A DNA stretch of 64,000 nucleotides from Streptomyces sp. A1277 (GTDB taxonomy: Bacteria; Actinomycetota; Actinomycetes; Streptomycetales; Streptomycetaceae), in the NCBI RefSeq assembly GCF_004795015.1, contig NZ_SSBI01000035.1, positions 1-64,000 of the forward strand, in the 5' to 3' direction. The position numbers were made by a program, and so were the translations under genes. Under the pieces are notes generated by a model. It had not been told where the DNA came from. It saw only the letters and a program-made list of their open reading frames with translations, and did not search any database. This document shows, piece by piece, positions 60,887 to 64,000 of this stretch. How positions within the stretch are numbered: position 1 is the stretch's first letter; the number at the start of each line of letters is the position of its first letter.

Positions 60887-61072
60887 GGCTGTTCCCTTCG
60901 GCGGCGGCCCCTGTGCGGACGTCCCAGCGGCCCGGGATTCCTTCACTCGCTTTCCCCGCGCGAAGGCTCTCAACCCTCCCGCCATCTCGCAGAAATACTT
61001 CGGGTACGCAAGGGTCTGGAGGGCAAAAGAAGAATTCAGAACGTTCGACGATCATTTCTCTTGGGGCGAAAG

Positions 61073-61486
61073 ATGACCGACCGCAACGCGACCCTCCCCT
61101 CTTCTCCGGAGGGCATTACCGACACCGTACCGACACCCGCCAAGGCGTCCGAGGCGCGGGACGCGGCCGCCGCATTCGCCGCGGCGCTCGACCCGCCGCC
61201 CTCGTCCTCGGCGGTCCAGGACCTGCTGCTGCTCGTTTCGGAACTGGTGACGAACGCGGTGCGCCATGCGGGGGCCGTCACCGCACTGGCGTTCGGAGCC
61301 GACGAGAACACGCTGTACGTGCAGATCGCCGATCCCAGTACCGTGCGCCCGCAGCCGCGCGCCCCGGACCTGAGGGGACGGGCCGGGGGGTTCGGCTGGC
61401 CGCTGATCCTACGGCTGGCCCGGAAGGCCGACATCCGCGACCGGGGCGACCAGGGAAAGATCATTCTCGTCTCCATGGCGCGCTGA
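61073..61486 (+). CDS. RsbW-like ATP-binding regulatory protein
   Basis: 137-residue HATPase_c protein of the anti-sigma type. N box LLVSELVTNAVRHA at about residues 52-65; G-rich segment GRAGGFGWPLILRLA. It is shorter than usual and the second glycine box is simplified. Divergent from the GvpU-like gene, 186 bp apart, and convergent with the PLD gene. Weak ribosome site. It may titrate a SigB-like factor (inference). Confidence 0.85.
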   Translation: MTDRNATLPSSPEGITDTVPTPAKASEARDAAAAFAAALDPPPSSSAVQDLLLLVSELVTNAVRHAGAVTALAFGADENTLYVQIADPSTVRPQPRAPDLRGRAGGFGWPLILRLARKADIRDRGDQGKIILVSMAR

Positions 61487-61555
61487 CCGCGGCATTCCGC
61501 GGGGCCGGAGCATCCGGCCATTTCCGTGGAATTGATGGGCGCTTTCTGTTTATTC

Positions 61556-62785
61556 CTAGAGGAAGCGCCGGAACGGCACCACCGATGCCTCACGGACCCG
61601 CTGCACGACCGACCGCCGCCGCCACCGCAGGCCCTCGATCCGCTCGCTCACCTTCAGATCCTGTTCGAAATGGCCGTCCAGCGTCTGCGTGAACGCCCGG
61701 TCCATCACCGCGAGCATGACCTCCTCGTCGTGGTCCAGGGAGCGGCGGTTGATGTTCGTGGACCCGATCAGCGCGGCAACCCGGTCGACGGTGACGATCT
61801 TGGCGTGCATCATCGTCGGCCGGTACTGGAAGATCTTCACGCCGCAGGCCGTCAGCTCCTCGTAGTACAGCTGCCCGGCGAGCTGGCAGACCCGCTTGTC
61901 CGTGTGCGGCCCCGGCAGCAGGATCTCCACTTCCACGCCGCGCCGCGCCGCCGCGCACAGCAGCTCGATGAAGAAGGCGTCCGGCGCGAAGTAGGCCGTG
62001 GCGATCCGGATACGCTCCTCGGCGGATTCCAGGACCACACGGAGCAGCGTCTGCATGTCCTGCCAGCCGAAGCTGGCCGAGCCCCGCACCACCTGCACCA
62101 CGGCCTCACCCTGCGGCGGGATGCTCAGGAACCGGTCGCGCGCGTCGAACAGTTCGTCGTGGCACTCGGCCCAGTTCTGCGCGAAGGCCGCCGCGAGGCC
62201 GTCCACCGCCGGTCCCCGCACCTGGACGTGCGTGTCCCGCCACTCGTGCTCGTTACGGGCGTCCCCGCACCACTCCTCGGCTATCCCCACGCCCCCGGTG
62301 AACGCCGTCTCCTCGTCCACCACGAGGACCTTGCGGTGACAACGGTGGTTCTGCTTCAGCGGTGACAGATAGAGCGGCTTGCGGAACCACGCGACCTGGA
62401 CCCCGGCCTCCTCCATGGCCCTGAGCTGGTCCTTCTCTATGAGCCTGCTGCCGAACCCGTCGAGCAGCAGCCGCACCCTGACCCCGGACCGCGCCCGCTC
62501 CGCAAGCGTGGCCGCGAACTCCCTCGCGATGTCGCCGCGCCAGTAGACGAAGGTCATCATGTCCACGGTGTGCTCGGCCCCCCGGATGCCGTCCAGCATC
62601 GCGGCGAAGATGGCGTCCCCGTTGCGCAGGGGGACCAGCGCGTTCCCCTCGGTCGCGGCGATCCCGATGAGCCTCTCCAGCCGCCGCCGGAGCCGGACGG
62701 CGCGTTCACCGAGGAGCGCGTCCTCGCCCGGTGCGGCCGGCGGTTCCTGCCGGAGTTCCGGTCTGTCGTCGGTGCTGCTGGACAT
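61556..62785 (-). CDS. Phospholipase D / cardiolipin synthase-like protein
   Basis: 409 residues with two HKD motifs: HRKVLVVDEETAFTGG (about residue 150) and HAKIVTVDRVAALIGSTN (about residue 326). Each provides the catalytic His-Lys-Asp. Lacking transmembrane helices, it resembles soluble or peripherally bound cardiolipin synthases and PLD-like phosphatidyltransferases. Start ATG at 62785 with GAGGAG. Its 5' end abuts a decayed gene. Confidence 0.92.
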   Translation of the reverse strand: MSSSTDDRPELRQEPPAAPGEDALLGERAVRLRRRLERLIGIAATEGNALVPLRNGDAIFAAMLDGIRGAEHTVDMMTFVYWRGDIAREFAATLAERARSGVRVRLLLDGFGSRLIEKDQLRAMEEAGVQVAWFRKPLYLSPLKQNHRCHRKVLVVDEETAFTGGVGIAEEWCGDARNEHEWRDTHVQVRGPAVDGLAAAFAQNWAECHDELFDARDRFLSIPPQGEAVVQVVRGSASFGWQDMQTLLRVVLESAEERIRIATAYFAPDAFFIELLCAAARRGVEVEILLPGPHTDKRVCQLAGQLYYEELTACGVKIFQYRPTMMHAKIVTVDRVAALIGSTNINRRSLDHDEEVMLAVMDRAFTQTLDGHFEQDLKVSERIEGLRWRRRSVVQRVREASVVPFRRFL

Positions 62786-62849
62786 GTGTCTCCTCGAAGG
62801 TCGTCGTCGGTGGCACCGGGGCCCCTCTCCGGGGAACGGGCAGACACCA

Positions 62850-63252
62850 CCTTCCCAGGACGCGCCGGAGCAGGCGTGCCCCCTGCCCCGCCCGGCACCC
62901 TCGTGGACACCACGGTCGACGAGACGTGGCACGAGCCCCTGCTCTGGTACGCGGACCAGCCCGCGAGCCCAGGGGCGTGGGCCGCGCTGCGCGCGACCGG
63001 CCGGCGTGTGGCCGGGCCCGGCGCCGACTCCGGCCGAGGCGGGCCCGGACGAGCCGGACGCCCTCGCGGCCGAGATCGCGGATCAACTGACGGGGCCGGC
63101 CGCCCACGACGACGGCCGAGGCGCTGGCGCTGGCGGCGGAGCACTTCGCGTTCTGCCCGGACACCATCCGGCAGTCGACGCTCGACACGCTCCGGGCGTA
63201 CGCGCCTGAGGCGCTGCTGAAGCAGGAGAGCTGGGCGTTCTGGTGGGACTGA
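62850..63252 (+). pseudogene. Decayed DUF4253 protein gene
   Basis: Three reading frames carry fragments of one protein. Around 62890-62990 one frame reads GTLVDTTVDETWHEPLLWYA, near 63030-63090 another frame reads PTPAEAGPDEPDALAAEIAD, and from about 63115 a third reads AEALALAAEHFAFCPDTIRQ ending ESWAFWWD then TGA (63250-63252). The last pattern (EHFAFCPD...FWWD) is the C-terminus of DUF4253. At least two frameshifts or deletions and no clean start make it non-functional. The exact 5' edge is uncertain. Confidence 0.75.
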
Positions 63253-63365
63253 ACTTCGTGTGCCTGAATCGACGCATTGGTCTTGACCAATTTTCGCAAG
63301 TATGGGAATCATGACCGGAGTCGCCACAGAACCTTCATAACTGCTCCGCAGGAGAACCACCCACT

Positions 63366-64000
63366 ATGCGCATACCGACCTCTGCCGCCCTCGCGGCGCT
63401 CGGCGGTGCCCTCGTCCTCGGGCTCACCGTCGCTCCGGCCGCCCAGGCCGCCCCCGCCCCGGCGGACTGCACGACCGACGCCTTCGGGATCGCCGGCAAG
63501 TACGGCGAGTTCGTCCTGGGGGACGACGTCCACTCGCCCGACGCGGAAGGCGCGGTGGCCGTCGGCGGCGACGCGGACTTCCGGGGCGGGTTCAGCGTCG
63601 CCAACGAGCTGTCGGCCGCCGAGGTCGACGCGCTGCCCGGGCGCGCCTCGCTCGTCGTGCGCGGTGACCTGCTCAACGGCGGCTCGGCCACCGTCGTGAT
63701 GAAGGGCAACGCGGTGGTCGGGGGCGCGATCAAGGACCGCGCCGTCGAGCTGCACAACGGCACCTTCAGCAAGAAGGCCGACCTGATCGACTTCGACGGG
63801 GAGTTCGCCGAACTCCGTTCCTACTCGGCCGCGCTGGCCGGGGAGTCCGCGACGGCGGGCGCCGAGGTGCGGCGCGACGGGGACCGGCTGACGCTGACCG
63901 GCACCGACAGCGGCCGCAACGTCTTCTCCGTGCCGGCGGCGCAGCTGGAGAAGGCGAAGGAGGTCTTCATCAAGGTCCCGGCCGGTGCGACGACGATCGT
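63366..64000 (+). CDS. Secreted choice-of-anchor A family protein, partial
   Basis: Continues beyond the window's right edge; 211 codons are visible. A Sec signal peptide (residues 1-28, cut after AQA) is followed by FGIAGKYGEFVLGDDVHSPD and SATVVMKGNAVVGGAIKD. This is the beta-helical choice-of-anchor A module of actinobacterial surface proteins. A GCAGGAG site precedes the ATG at 63366. A C-terminal cell-wall anchor is expected beyond the edge (inference). Confidence 0.85.
   Translation, partial: MRIPTSAALAALGGALVLGLTVAPAAQAAPAPADCTTDAFGIAGKYGEFVLGDDVHSPDAEGAVAVGGDADFRGGFSVANELSAAEVDALPGRASLVVRGDLLNGGSATVVMKGNAVVGGAIKDRAVELHNGTFSKKADLIDFDGEFAELRSYSAALAGESATAGAEVRRDGDRLTLTGTDSGRNVFSVPAAQLEKAKEVFIKVPAGATTI

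Noticed and set aside
1..64000. tRNA, rRNA, CRISPR or attachment sites
   Set aside because: By eye I found no T-loop GGTTCRA pattern with matching acceptor stems, no spaced repeat arrays and no integrase; a dedicated scan would be needed to be certain.

Overview
The window is chromosomal DNA from a Streptomyces (or a very close actinomycete). The evidence is very high G+C with G/C-ending codons, frequent GTG and even TTG starts, four-base start/stop overlaps, F420 biosynthesis (fbiC), a class I lysyl-tRNA synthetase, futalosine-route menaquinone genes, and characteristic Streptomyces families (Scr1-type HTH/DUF397 pairs, DUF2637, DUF3558, choice-of-anchor A). Coding density is high. I see no rRNA, tRNA, CRISPR array, intact insertion sequence or prophage.

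Layout. 0.1-5.5 kb: fbiC, a HAD hydrolase, a broken RelE toxin whose N-terminal half is inverted relative to its C-terminal half, then an ATPase / HTH / DUF397 regulatory trio. 5.5-12.5 kb: two small lipoproteins, a methyltransferase, a repeat protein, an F420-type LLM oxidoreductase, a secreted protein and an MFS exporter with paired operators. 12.6-19.1 kb: a catabolic-looking block of aldehyde dehydrogenase, amidohydrolase, two LLM oxidoreductases and an SDR, with four copies of a CTGACG-N3-CGTCAG-type operator. 19.2-21.9 kb: a DrrAB-like ABC exporter divergent from its probable regulator. 22-28.3 kb: fatty-acid genes (acyl-CoA ligase, thiolase, FabG4-like reductase, HtdX-like MaoC dehydratase, TetR), matching the fabG4-htdX-fadA2 set known from mycobacteria and sharing a TTACTC/GAGTAA operator.

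28.4-30.2 kb holds what I consider the most interesting item: an SDF-family symporter preceded by an unannotated, probably leaderless 35-codon ORF of the actinobacterial RxHVDL...SAxC leader-peptide type, with four cysteines near its end. This suggests cysteine-responsive control of a cystine/amino-acid importer. 31.2-45.2 kb is a respiratory block: menaquinone synthesis (mqnE, UbiX-, UbiA- and UbiD-type enzymes), cytochrome c maturation (TlpA/ResA, CcdA, ResB, CcsB) and haem synthesis (hemL). FbiC at the left end supplies the F420 precursor that some of the LLM oxidoreductases of the window may use.

45.5-56.6 kb is a mixed region: small hypotheticals, AraC and MarR regulators, GNAT, NmrA/SDR enzymes, a Mut7-C RNase, YnfA, RtcB, two DUF3558-like lipoproteins and a DUF2637 membrane protein. 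56.7-64 kb has the divergent lysS/argS pair, a GvpU-like orphan, an RsbW-like ATPase, a phospholipase D/cardiolipin synthase, a decayed DUF4253 gene, and the start of a secreted choice-of-anchor A protein cut by the window edge. All family calls are from reading motifs; none was checked by database search.
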